From: Crossiella sp. CA-258035
GTDB taxonomy: Bacteria > Actinomycetota > Actinomycetes > Mycobacteriales > Pseudonocardiaceae
DNA length: 64,000 bases
Assembly: GCF_030064675.1 (NCBI RefSeq)
Contig: NZ_CP116413.1
Coordinates: 4,620,001-4,684,000 of the forward strand
Direction: 5' to 3'
Position 1 is the stretch's first letter. Every line of letters begins with the position of its first letter. Below the pieces are notes generated by a model that searched no databases, was not told the origin of the DNA, and was given only the letters and a program-made list of their open reading frames with translations. Below, in pieces: positions 23,227 to 31,075 of the stretch. The position numbers were made by a program, and so were the translations under genes.

Positions 23227-24044
23227 CGGCCCGGACCAGCACAGTCAGCTCGGCGGACGGCACCACGATCAGCTACCAGACCACCGGAGCCGGCCCCGGC
23301 CTCATCGTGCTCGGCGGCGCGCTGCGCACCGCGGTGGACTACCTGCCGCTGGCCTCCGCGCTGGCCCGCTCCTGCACCGTGCACCTGGTGGAACGGCGCG
23401 GCCGCGGTGCCAGTGGCCCACTGGGACCTCACTACAGCCTGGCCGCGGAGGTGGCGGACCTGCGCGCGGTCCAGGCGGCGACCGGCGCGAGGCTGGCCTT
23501 CGGGCACAGCTACGGCGGACTGGTCGTCCTGGAGACCGCGCGCACGAGCGAGGTCTTCGACTGCGTGGCGACCTATGAACCGGGAGTGCCGGTGGCCGCG
23601 GTGCCCACCGAGTGGATGGACCCGTACCGGCAGCGGCTCGCGGCAGACGATCCTCATGGCGCGTTCGTCCACTTCCTCCGGGGCTCGGGCGGCGCGCCAC
23701 CCTTCGTGGCCAAGTTGCCGCACTGGTACCTGCGGCTGGCCTTGCGCGTGGGGTTCCGGGGCGCGAGCTGGCAGCGGATGCGGCCGCTGCTGGCGGCCAA
23801 CCTCGCCGAGCACGAGCAGGTGGCCGCCCAGCACGGCAAGCTCGCCGGGTTCGCCGCCGTCGCCGCTGAGGCGCTGCTGCTGTGCGGCAGCCGCTCGCCC
23901 CGCGAGACCAGGGCGGAGTTCGACACCCTCCGGGAGACGCTGCCGCACGCGGTGCTGGAGACCTTGCCCCGGCTCAGCCACTTCGGCCCGGAGGGCAGGT
24001 CGGCCCCGGTGGTGGCTGAACGGGTGCTGGCGTTCTTCTCCTGA
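23223..24044 (+). CDS. Alpha/beta hydrolase co-transcribed with MarR
   Basis: 273 residues from ATG 23223. The core has LIVLGGALRTAVDYLPLASA (oxyanion strand, no HG motif), nucleophile elbow GHSYGG (about 100-105), acid after LLLCGSRSPRET and His in RLSHFGPEG (about 251). Substrate unknown. The MarR link suggests detoxification of a small ester or lactone. Confidence 0.88.
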   Translation: MTARTSTVSSADGTTISYQTTGAGPGLIVLGGALRTAVDYLPLASALARSCTVHLVERRGRGASGPLGPHYSLAAEVADLRAVQAATGARLAFGHSYGGLVVLETARTSEVFDCVATYEPGVPVAAVPTEWMDPYRQRLAADDPHGAFVHFLRGSGGAPPFVAKLPHWYLRLALRVGFRGASWQRMRPLLAANLAEHEQVAAQHGKLAGFAAVAAEALLLCGSRSPRETRAEFDTLRETLPHAVLETLPRLSHFGPEGRSAPVVAERVLAFFS

Positions 24045-24047
24045 GGT

Positions 24048-25301
24048 CTACAGGCCGAGCTTGGTGACCGCGTTGTCCTCCAACGGGTTCGCGGTGCGGA
24101 TGTAGCGGTGCACGGTGCGCGGGTTGGACCAGCGGCCCTGGCGCATGATCTCGCGGTCGCTGGCGCCACCCAGGGCGGCCTGGGTGGCGAAGCCCGCGCG
24201 CAGGGAGTGGCCGGAGAACAGGGCCGGGTCCAGGCCGGCGCGGGCGGCGTAGCGCTTGACCAGCTCGGCCACCGCGCGGCCGGAGACCGGGGTGGCGCCC
24301 AGGTGGCCGTGTTTGCTGACCGAGGGGAACAGCGGGCGGGCGGTGCCGTCGGCCAGCGGGGTGCCCCGGTAGCCGTGGCAGGTGTGCATGCTGGCGGGCT
24401 CGGACCGGGTGGCCAGCCACTGTTGCAGAGCCGCGGAACCGTTGGTGGCGTTGACTTCCAGCAGGGCGACCCAGTTGGCGAAGGCGCACACCGGGCAGGT
24501 GTGCGGGCGCTGGCCGCGGGGCAGGGCGACGCGCTGTTCGTGGATGCCGGTGGGGTCGGTCTTGGTGCTGGCCAGCTGGATGAGCAGCAGGGGTTCGCCG
24601 GTGGACAGGTCGGTGTCCACGGTGACGTCGTCCAGGGTCAGCGCGGCCAGCTCGCTGCGGCGCAGGGCGCCGGCGAAGCCGACCAGGAGCAGCAGCTGGT
24701 CGCGGCGGCGGGCCGGTTCGGTGGGCCAGCCCGGTTCGGGCAGGCCGGTGAGCAGCTCTTCCAGCGTGTGCAGCAGGACCGGGCGTTTGCGGGTGGGCTG
24801 GGTGCGGCGGGTGCGGCGGATACCGCGCAGGGTCAGCCGGACCACGTCGGTGCGGGTCGGGCTGGGCAGGCCGTTGGCGGCGTGCACCGCGGCGATCGCG
24901 GCGGACTTGCGGTCCAGGGTGGCCGGGCTGAACGCCGGGCGGCCGTCCGGTTTGCGGGCATCGGCGGCCGCGGCCAGGTAGACCGCGAGGTCCAGTGGGT
25001 CGGCGGGCAAGGCCTGGCGGCCTTCGGCGGCGCACCAGGCGGCGAAGGCCAGCCAGTCCGAGCGGTAGGCGCGCAGCGTGTTGGGGGACTGGCTGGCCTC
25101 CAGGTAGCGGGCCAGCGACTCCGACTGCTCGGTCTCGAACCTGGCCCGCACCGCCAGCAGCTGCTGGGTGTCCACCAGCACGCTGCGCGGCCCCTGCTCC
25201 AGGCGGGCGCGCACGAGCTGGGGCAGTCGGTCCGCGGTCTCCGGCACGGGGTTAGCCTGCCACAGCGAGATGTCATGATCGACTCTCCAGACCGGTGACA
25301 C
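24048..25301 (-). CDS. Tyrosine recombinase/integrase, apparently orphan
   Basis: 417 residues. A SAM-like core-binding domain (about 50-150; LARYLEASQSPNTLRAYRSD) precedes the catalytic domain (about 165-415) with Arg in GFAGALRRSEL, Lys in STKTDPTG, the HSLRAGFAT box, and GRWSNPRTVHRYIR holding the second His/Trp position and the Tyr nucleophile. All catalytic residues are present, so it may be active. The start is unsure: GTG 25301 is first, GTG 25247 is an alternative, neither with a good ribosome site. No phage, conjugation or tRNA sequence is adjacent; a decayed peptidase gene lies 0.6 kb away, in keeping with past insertion or excision. Confidence 0.88.
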   Translation of the reverse strand: MSPVWRVDHDISLWQANPVPETADRLPQLVRARLEQGPRSVLVDTQQLLAVRARFETEQSESLARYLEASQSPNTLRAYRSDWLAFAAWCAAEGRQALPADPLDLAVYLAAAADARKPDGRPAFSPATLDRKSAAIAAVHAANGLPSPTRTDVVRLTLRGIRRTRRTQPTRKRPVLLHTLEELLTGLPEPGWPTEPARRRDQLLLLVGFAGALRRSELAALTLDDVTVDTDLSTGEPLLLIQLASTKTDPTGIHEQRVALPRGQRPHTCPVCAFANWVALLEVNATNGSAALQQWLATRSEPASMHTCHGYRGTPLADGTARPLFPSVSKHGHLGATPVSGRAVAELVKRYAARAGLDPALFSGHSLRAGFATQAALGGASDREIMRQGRWSNPRTVHRYIRTANPLEDNAVTKLGL

Positions 25302-25315
25302 GGAAGGAAGACGCG

Positions 25316-25891
25316 GTGGCCGAGCTGTCCAGGGTGGCGTCGACCGAATCGGGAATGCTGGCGATCTTCGCGCCGGAGGAGTTCGCCGGCGTCCGCGACC
25401 AGGTGAGCTGGGCGGCCGAACTGGGCAGCGCGGAGAAGATCCGCGAGCGGATAGTCGCCGGCGGGCTGGTGCCGGTCAACATCGGTGGCGACGGGGCCTG
25501 GCAGGTGGTGCTGCGCGCCGACGGCACCGGCCTGACCGAGCGCGAGGACCGCTACCTGATGCTCAGCTCCGAACCGTATCTGCTGGTGTGCCACGGGATC
25601 GCGCACATCGGCGGCATCGAGGAGGTCTGCGCCGAACCCCAGGACACCGGCCTGCCGGTGCGGCCGGGCCGCTACTCGGTGGTGGTGCACCTCATCGAGT
25701 GGGAGGCCGAACCGGGCAGCCGCGACGCCGACGGACAGCCCGCCGCCGACGCGCTGCCGGACTTCGTGGTGCTGCTGGAATGGGACGCGCCACTGGTCTC
25801 CGACCTGGCCACCTCGGGACCGTTCGCGCCGGTGTACCGGCAGGAGCTGATGACCTTCGACGCGGCTCAGAGGGTGTCCCCGAACTGCTGA
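25316..25891 (+). CDS. Unknown 191-aa protein
   Basis: Not recognised. GTG 25316 follows a good ribosome site (GGAAGGAAG, 25302-25310). The protein is acidic and looks beta-rich: VPVNIGGDGAWQVVLRADG, EDRYLMLSSEPYLLVCHGIA, PVRPGRYSVVVHLIEWEAEP and PDFVVLLEWDAPL. No signal peptide or membrane helix. Its start region abuts that of the divergent integrase, so both may have arrived together. The compact, acidic, single-domain look is reminiscent of immunity-type proteins, but that is only an impression. Confidence 0.7.
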   Translation: MAELSRVASTESGMLAIFAPEEFAGVRDQVSWAAELGSAEKIRERIVAGGLVPVNIGGDGAWQVVLRADGTGLTEREDRYLMLSSEPYLLVCHGIAHIGGIEEVCAEPQDTGLPVRPGRYSVVVHLIEWEAEPGSRDADGQPAADALPDFVVLLEWDAPLVSDLATSGPFAPVYRQELMTFDAAQRVSPNC

Positions 25892-26075
25892 CCGGCCATG
25901 GCGGGCAGGCTCCGGCACCACCTGGTCACCGTGCCCGACGACGGCAGCCACGGGCTGTACGGCCAGAACTCCTGCGTCACCGCCAAGGTCGACGAGTACC
26001 TGGTCGACGGGGTGCTGCCCGGACCGTGGTCGCTGTGCGCGGGCGCGCCGCGGCCGGAGGATGCCGGAGAGCAGC
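25892..26075 (+). pseudogene. C-terminal remnant of a TAP-like peptidase/hydrolase
   Basis: Around ATG 25898 the frame reads MAGRLRHHLVTVPDDGSHGL, then YGQNSCVTAKVDEYLVDGVL and PGPWSLCAGAPRPE. This matches the end of secreted tripeptidyl-aminopeptidase-like hydrolases: the catalytic His in DDGSHG, the NSCV Cys and the YLVDGxLP tail. The signal peptide, core and nucleophile are absent, and the frame then runs meaninglessly into the antisense TetR gene. A leftover of a gene destroyed by insertion or deletion next to the integrase. Confidence 0.7.
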
Positions 26076-26105
26076 CACCTGGGGTCCACAGTGGACGGAC
26101 GAGGA

Positions 26106-26687
26106 TCAGTGCCGGTCGCCGGTCGCCGCCCAGGCCGCCTCGATCATCTGGAAGATCTCGTCCACCGCGGCGTCCGGGTCGGCTTCCCCGCGGGCCAGGG
26201 AGAATGCCTCGACGGTGAAGCGGGCCAGGGCGCGGCAGGTGGTCGCGCTCGCGGACAGGCCCGGGTCCTCGATCAGGGCCGTGGCCAGCGATTCCGCGTG
26301 CCGCAACCGCATCGACTCCTCGTACTGCCGCAGCGCGGGGGTTTCGGTGATCAGGCGCCAGGTCGGGGCGGAACCCTCGGCCGAGCAGTGCCGCACCAGG
26401 GCGCGCACCTGCTCGCGCAGCAACGGGATGAGCGGCTCCCGCCGGGCGCGGCCGGTGACCGCCTCGGTGAGGGCCTGCTGGAACTCCTGGTCCTGCTCGA
26501 ACACCAGCGCCTCTTTGCCGGCGAAGTGGGAGAAGACGGTGGTCACGGCCACATCGGCTGCGGCGGCCACGTCCCGGATGCCGACCGCCTCGTACCCGCG
26601 CTCCAGGAACAGCGCCAGCGCGGTGTCGGCGATCTTCTGGCGGGTCGCGGCCTTCTTGCGCTCGCGGCGGCCGGGCGGTGCGGTCAT
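26106..26687 (-). CDS. TetR-family regulator
   Basis: 193 residues from ATG 26687. HTH at about 12-58: KIADTALALFLERGYEAVGI, then ADVAVTTVFSHFAGKEALVF. The ligand domain is the MftR/TetR_C-like helical type. Divergent from the flavin monooxygenase; the gap has two overlapping inverted repeats. It likely represses both its own gene and the redox pair at 26778-28668. Confidence 0.92.
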   Translation of the reverse strand: MTAPPGRRERKKAATRQKIADTALALFLERGYEAVGIRDVAAAADVAVTTVFSHFAGKEALVFEQDQEFQQALTEAVTGRARREPLIPLLREQVRALVRHCSAEGSAPTWRLITETPALRQYEESMRLRHAESLATALIEDPGLSASATTCRALARFTVEAFSLARGEADPDAAVDEIFQMIEAAWAATGDRH

Positions 26688-26715
26688 GCGCTGATGCTAT
26701 CAGCTCCGAAAGTGG

Positions 26716-26741
26716 AACCGTTGTTTAAAGCTAACGGTTAG
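26716..26741. promoter_or_regulatory. TetR operator candidate
   Basis: AACCGTT (26716-26722) and AACGGTT (26733-26739) form inverted arms with a 10-base spacer; CTAACGGTTAG (26731-26741) is a perfect 11-bp palindrome on its own. Located between the divergent TetR and monooxygenase genes. Confidence 0.6.
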
Positions 26742-26777
26742 TGCTACGTTCGGTGGCAGTCGAGAGGGGAGCCATCG

Positions 26778-27755
26778 ATGCGCACGGTGATCGTGGGCGC
26801 GGGACTGGTCGGCCTGACCACCGCGGCCTCGCTGCGGCTGATCGGGCACGAGGTGACCGTGCTGGAGCACGCGCCCCGAGTGCGGGCGGACGGAGCCGGG
26901 ATCGGCCTGTGGCCCAACGCGTTGCGGGAGTTCGACCTGCTGGGCATCGGTGAGCGGGTCCGGCGGATGGGCGAGCCGGTGGACGCCTGGTTCTTCGACG
27001 CCGCCGGGAACCCGCAGCGCGCCGAGGAGTACGGCCCGGAGGCCTACCGGTTCCTGATGGTGCCGCGGCCGGAGCTGACCGACCTGCTCGCCAGCACCGC
27101 CGGCCGGAACCGGATCCGCCTGGGCGCGCACGTCACCGGCTTCACCGAGCGGGACGAGCAGGTGCTGGTGCACCTGGCCGACGTCCCGGCCGGTGCCGAG
27201 CGGCCGGAGGGCACCATGGTCACCCTCGGCGGCGCGCGGACCCGGGGCGGCTACACCCGGGTCGCCGAGGGGCGGACCATGTGGTGGATCGCCCAGTTCG
27301 AGGCCGGCGAACTCGTGGGCGGCAAACGGGACCGGGCGCTGCTGCGGGCTCGGCAGGTGGCCGAGGACGGCTGGCACGACGAGCTGCTGGCGATGATCGC
27401 GGCCACCCCGGAGGAGGCCATCCTGGAGAACCAGGTCGTGTGTGTGCCCGAGCTGCCGCGCTGGACCACCGGCCGGGTCGCGCTCATCGGCGACGCCGCG
27501 CACGGCCTGTCCCCGCACATCGCGGCGGGCGGCACCCTGGGCATCGAGGACGCCGGGGTGCTGCGCGCCGAACTCACCGGCGAATCCGATCCGGCCACGG
27601 CGCTCGCCCGCTACGGCAAGGCCCGCCGGGACCGGTTCGCGCAGGTCCGCGCGCACGCCGACGCGGTGGAACACGCCCAAGGGGCCGCCGAATCCGCGCG
27701 GCGCTACGCCGCCTTCAGCCACTGGATGCTCAGCACCGCACCCAGCACCTACTAG
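26778..27755 (+). CDS. FAD-dependent monooxygenase with a missing middle segment
   Basis: 325 residues. The FAD fold is clear at both ends: MRTVIVGAGLVGLTTAASL (GxGxxG) and VALIGDAAHGLSPHIAAGGT (GD motif, about 238-257). The segment that normally carries the GADG-x-x-S-x-V-R (DG) motif is absent: the chain goes from VLVHLADVP straight to EGTMVTLGGARTRGGY, about 50-60 residues shorter than usual for the PHBH group. The reading frame is intact, so this is an in-frame deletion. Whether the enzyme still oxidises a substrate is doubtful. It is followed after 19 bases by a quinone-oxidoreductase-like gene. Confidence 0.82.
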   Translation: MRTVIVGAGLVGLTTAASLRLIGHEVTVLEHAPRVRADGAGIGLWPNALREFDLLGIGERVRRMGEPVDAWFFDAAGNPQRAEEYGPEAYRFLMVPRPELTDLLASTAGRNRIRLGAHVTGFTERDEQVLVHLADVPAGAERPEGTMVTLGGARTRGGYTRVAEGRTMWWIAQFEAGELVGGKRDRALLRARQVAEDGWHDELLAMIAATPEEAILENQVVCVPELPRWTTGRVALIGDAAHGLSPHIAAGGTLGIEDAGVLRAELTGESDPATALARYGKARRDRFAQVRAHADAVEHAQGAAESARRYAAFSHWMLSTAPSTY

Positions 27756-27774
27756 AGGACTGAGGAACGAGAAC

Positions 27775-28668
27775 ATGCAGAAGGTGACCTTCGCCGAGTT
27801 CGGCGGTCCGGACGTGCTGCGCCTGGAATCCGCCGGGGAACCGCACGCCGGCCCCGGCCAGGTGCGCATCGCGGTGCGCGCGGCCGGGGTGAACCCGGTG
27901 GACTGGCGGATCCGCTCCGGGCAGCTCCAGCACGTGCACCCGGTCGAGCTGCCCGCCGGGCTGGGCATCGACGCCGCCGGGCTGGTGGACGAGGTGGGCG
28001 CGGGCGTCCGCGGAGTCGAGGTCGGCGAGCGGGTGTTCGGGGCAGGCTCGAGCACCTACGCCGAACTCGCGGTGCTCTCCGCCTGGGCCCCGATGCCCGA
28101 GGGGCTGAGCTTCGAGGAGGCGGCCGGGTACCCCTCGGTGGTGGAGACCGCGCTGCGCCTGCTGCGCGAGGTGGGCGTGCGGCCGGGGCAGACCTTGCTG
28201 GTCAGCGGCGCGTCCGGTGGCGTGGGCTCGGCGCTGGTGCAGATCGCCCGCGAGCGCGGCATCACCGTGATCGGCACCGCGGGCGCGGCGAACCAGGACT
28301 ACCTGCGCGGCCTGGGCGCGCACGCGGTGACCTACGGCGAGGGCTGGGTGCGGCGGGTGCGGCGGTTCGGCCCGGTCGATGCGGCGCTGGACGTGGCGGG
28401 CTCGGGCGTGCTCGGCGAACTGGTCGAGCTGACCGGCGATCCGGCCACGGTGGTCTCCATCGCCGACCTCCGCGCACCCGAATTCGGCGTGCGCTTCTCC
28501 GGGGTGGCCGGGAGCATCCCGGAGGCGCTGGCCGAGGCGGCCGATCTGATCCGGCGGGGCCGGCTGCGCATCCCGGTGGCGAAGTCCTACCTGCTCGCCG
28601 ACGCCGCGGCCGCGCACCTGGACAGCCAGGCCGGGCACACCCGGGGGCGGCGCGTACTGGTGCTGTGA
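27775..28668 (+). CDS. Zinc-free NADPH:quinone oxidoreductase-like MDR protein
   Basis: 297 residues from ATG 27775 with GAGGAACG upstream. GroES-like N-terminus (MQKVTFAEFGGPDVL, GVNPVDWRIRSG) and Rossmann domain with LLVSGASGGVGSALVQIARE (about 138-157). No zinc ligands are seen. Downstream of the monooxygenase in one operon, under the TetR regulator by position. It ends 8 bases from the convergent TetR gene. Confidence 0.92.
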   Translation: MQKVTFAEFGGPDVLRLESAGEPHAGPGQVRIAVRAAGVNPVDWRIRSGQLQHVHPVELPAGLGIDAAGLVDEVGAGVRGVEVGERVFGAGSSTYAELAVLSAWAPMPEGLSFEEAAGYPSVVETALRLLREVGVRPGQTLLVSGASGGVGSALVQIARERGITVIGTAGAANQDYLRGLGAHAVTYGEGWVRRVRRFGPVDAALDVAGSGVLGELVELTGDPATVVSIADLRAPEFGVRFSGVAGSIPEALAEAADLIRRGRLRIPVAKSYLLADAAAAHLDSQAGHTRGRRVLVL

Positions 28669-28675
28669 AAGGGGT

Positions 28676-29236
28676 TCAGCGCGGCGGGCCCAGTCCGGTC
28701 ACGGCCAGCCGGAGCAACCGGTCAGCCTGCCCGGCGGGATCGGGGTGCTCTTCGGTGGCCAGCGCGATGCCCACGGCCAGCGTGATCAGGTCCTCGACGG
28801 TGAGGCCCGCGGGCACCCACCTCTCCCGGACCGCCCGGCGCAGCAACGGTTCCGCCGCCTCGGCCACGGTGGCCGAGCAGGTGCTCTCGTGCGCCCGGGC
28901 CGCCTCGGCGTCGTAGGCCAGCGCGGCCGCCAGTCCCCGCGCGGAGACGCAGTAGCCGACCAGCTCGCCCAGCCAGTCTGCCAGTGCGTGCTGACTGTCC
29001 TGTTCGGACAGTTCCCGCGCGCGCCGGCACAGGGCCTCGATCCGTTCCCGGGACACCGCCTCCAGCAGCGCGCGGCGGGTCGGGAAGTGCCTGCGCACGG
29101 TGGCCGAGCCGACCCCGGCGAGGCGGGCGATCTGTTCCAGGGAGGCGTTCGCGCCGTGTGCGGCCACCTCCGCGGTGGCCACCGCGAGGATGTGCGCGTA
29201 GTTGCGCCGGGCGTCGGCCCGTTGGTGCTGAGCCAT
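28676..29236 (-). CDS. TetR-family regulator
   Basis: 186 residues from ATG 29236 with GAGGTGACC just before it; a GTG at 29242 is less likely. HTH (about 13-60): ILAVATAEVAAHGANASLEQ, then RLAGVGSATVRRHFPTRRAL. The C-terminal region with TVEDLITLAVGIALATEEHP is the SbtR/TetR_C_33-like type. Divergent from an NmrA-type gene with duplicated operators between them. Confidence 0.92.
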   Translation of the reverse strand: MAQHQRADARRNYAHILAVATAEVAAHGANASLEQIARLAGVGSATVRRHFPTRRALLEAVSRERIEALCRRARELSEQDSQHALADWLGELVGYCVSARGLAAALAYDAEAARAHESTCSATVAEAAEPLLRRAVRERWVPAGLTVEDLITLAVGIALATEEHPDPAGQADRLLRLAVTGLGPPR

Positions 29237-29254
29237 GGTCACCTCGATGTTTGC

Positions 29255-29311
29255 TAAGTGGCGGGGTCCGCCGTATCGTACCCGAGGGTAAGTGGCGGAC
29301 CCCGCCGCTTA
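29255..29311. promoter_or_regulatory. Duplicated TetR operator
   Basis: TAAGTGGCGG begins at 29255 and again at 29289, 34 bases apart. Copy one continues GGTCCGCC; copy two continues ACCCCGCC and GCTTA, making a 23-bp imperfect palindrome. Two sites three helical turns apart suit control of both divergent genes. Confidence 0.7.
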
Positions 29312-29330
29312 GTTCACTGAATGGAGTGCC

Positions 29331-30257
29331 ATGTCCGCAGAATCCGCACCCGTCCTGGTCACCGGTGCCACCGGCAGGCAGGGTGGCGCCACCGTCCGCG
29401 CTCTGCGCGCCGCGGGCGTCCCGGTCCGCGCGCTGGTCCGCGACCCGGCCACCGAGCGGGCGAAAGCCGTTGCCGCGCAAGGGGTCGAGCTGGTCACCGG
29501 TGACCTGCACGACCGCGACTCGGTACTCAGGGCGGCCAAGGGAGCTCGGGCGGTCTTCTCCGTGCAGCTGCCCGCCGCGACCGCGGACGGCGTCGACTTC
29601 GCCGGGGAGGTGACCCAGGGCGTCAACCTGATCGAGGCCGCGCAGGCCGCCGGGGTGCCGCAGTTCGTGCACACCTCGGTCTCCGGTGCGGGCCGGCACG
29701 TCGAGGTGCCGGGCTGGACCGAAGGCGAGTGGAACTGGATGGCGCCCTACTACGAGGCGAAGACCGAGCTGCAGGACCGGGTCCGCGCGGCCGGGTTCGA
29801 GCACTGGACGCTGCTCAAACCCGCCTTCTTCATGGAGAACTTCCTGCCTTCCATGCGGTACCTGTTCCCGCGCGGCCTCGACGGCGGCCTGGTCACCCTG
29901 CTGCGCCCGGAAACCCGGCTGTCCCTGATCGCGGCGGCCGACATCGGCCGGGCCGCCGCGGCCGCCATCGCCGAGCCGGGGCGGTTCCACCGGGTCGAGC
30001 TGGAGCTGGCCGGCGACTACCTGTCCATGACCGAGGTCACCGAGGTGCTCGCCCGGGTCCTGAACCTGCCACTGTCCACTCCGGACATGACCGAGGCGGA
30101 GGCGGTCGCGGCGGGCATGCCGGCGATGGGCCACTCGCACAAGTGGGTCAACGTGGCCGGGCAGCCCGCCCGGCCGGAGTTCGCCAGGGCGCTCGGCATC
30201 CCGCTGACCGGCTTCGAGGCGTGGGCGCGGGAGCACCTGGCGGCTGACCGGGCTTGA
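29331..30257 (+). CDS. NmrA-type NAD(P)-binding protein
   Basis: 308 residues from ATG 29331. Rossmann start VLVTGATGRQGGATVRALRA (GxxGxxG) and VRALVRDPATERAKAV, typical of NmrA/HSCARG and quinone reductase-like members; the Tyr of classical SDRs is replaced by the family's HTSVSGAG strand, with ALLKPAFFMENFL-like FFMENF at about 165. Either a redox sensor or reductase. Likely repressed by the divergent TetR protein. Confidence 0.9.
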   Translation: MSAESAPVLVTGATGRQGGATVRALRAAGVPVRALVRDPATERAKAVAAQGVELVTGDLHDRDSVLRAAKGARAVFSVQLPAATADGVDFAGEVTQGVNLIEAAQAAGVPQFVHTSVSGAGRHVEVPGWTEGEWNWMAPYYEAKTELQDRVRAAGFEHWTLLKPAFFMENFLPSMRYLFPRGLDGGLVTLLRPETRLSLIAAADIGRAAAAAIAEPGRFHRVELELAGDYLSMTEVTEVLARVLNLPLSTPDMTEAEAVAAGMPAMGHSHKWVNVAGQPARPEFARALGIPLTGFEAWAREHLAADRA

Positions 30258-30281
30258 CTGTGCCCCGACGGCACGACGTGG

Positions 30282-31016
30282 TCAGGCCAGCGCGAGGTAG
30301 ACCGCGGTGGCGATCGGGGCCAGCGGCAGCGCGGGCAGCAGGTTGGCCACCGCGATCTCGCGCAGTTCCAGCATGCGCAGGCTGATCGCCAGGATCAGCA
30401 CCCCGCCCACCGCGGTCAGCGAGCCGATCACCGCCGGCACCATCACCGTGCTCAGCACCGAGGCCAGCGCGGTCAGACCGCCCTGGTAGAGCAGCACCGC
30501 GGCCGCGGACAGGCCAACGCCCCAGCCCAGGTTGGCGGCGAAGGCCAGCGCGATGAACCCGTCCAGGATCGCCTTGATCGACAGGATGCCGGGGTCGCCC
30601 TGCACGCCGTCGGCGAAGGCGCCCAGCACCGCCATCGGGCCGACGCAGAACAGCAGGGTGGCGGTGACAAAACCGGTGGCGAAGCGGTGGTCCCCGGCCT
30701 CGCCGCGGGTGAACCTGCGTTGCAGGAACAGGCCGAAGCGGTCCAGCCGGGCCTCGATGTCGATCGCCGAGCCGAGGCCGCCGCCGAGCACCAGTGCGGC
30801 CAGGACGAGGATGGTGGCCGCGCCGCCGGCCGCGGTGGCGAACTCGCCGCTGAAGGTCTGCATCGCCTGGTGCACGCCGAGGGCCAGCAGGAACAGCGCC
30901 AGCGAGGAGACCATCAGCTCCCGCCAGCGCTTGGGCAGGCGGTCGCCGAGCACCGCGCCCACCCCGGTGCCCGCCACGATCGCCACCACGTTGATGCCCG
31001 TGCCCAGACCAGTCAC
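30282..31016 (-). CDS. DUF554 membrane protein (YdfK-like)
   Basis: 244 residues from GTG 31016. Start GLGTGINVVAIVAGTGVGAV, then seven or so hydrophobic segments with FCVGPMAVLGAFADGVQGDP and FAANLGWGVGLSAAAVLLYQ, both DUF554 signatures. Transport role suspected for the family, substrate unknown. A 13-bp stem terminator lies just upstream, isolating it from the UvrA-like operon. Confidence 0.9.
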   Translation of the reverse strand: MTGLGTGINVVAIVAGTGVGAVLGDRLPKRWRELMVSSLALFLLALGVHQAMQTFSGEFATAAGGAATILVLAALVLGGGLGSAIDIEARLDRFGLFLQRRFTRGEAGDHRFATGFVTATLLFCVGPMAVLGAFADGVQGDPGILSIKAILDGFIALAFAANLGWGVGLSAAAVLLYQGGLTALASVLSTVMVPAVIGSLTAVGGVLILAISLRMLELREIAVANLLPALPLAPIATAVYLALA

Positions 31017-31029
31017 CGGATCAGCCTAG

Positions 31030-31066
31030 GTGGGCAGGAGCAGCCGGAAAGCGTGCTCCTGCCCAC
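31030..31066 (-). terminator. Strong hairpin terminator of the drrAB-uvrA-like operon
   Basis: GTGGGCAGGAGCA (31030-31042) pairs perfectly with TGCTCCTGCCCAC (31054-31066) across an 11-base loop, ten bases past the UvrA-like stop. Confidence 0.8.
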
Positions 31067-31075
31067 AACCTGGGG

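Noticed and set aside
24044-26100. Integrated phage or ICE bounded by a tRNA
   Set aside because: No tRNA, attachment repeat, phage structural or transfer gene is visible around the recombinase.
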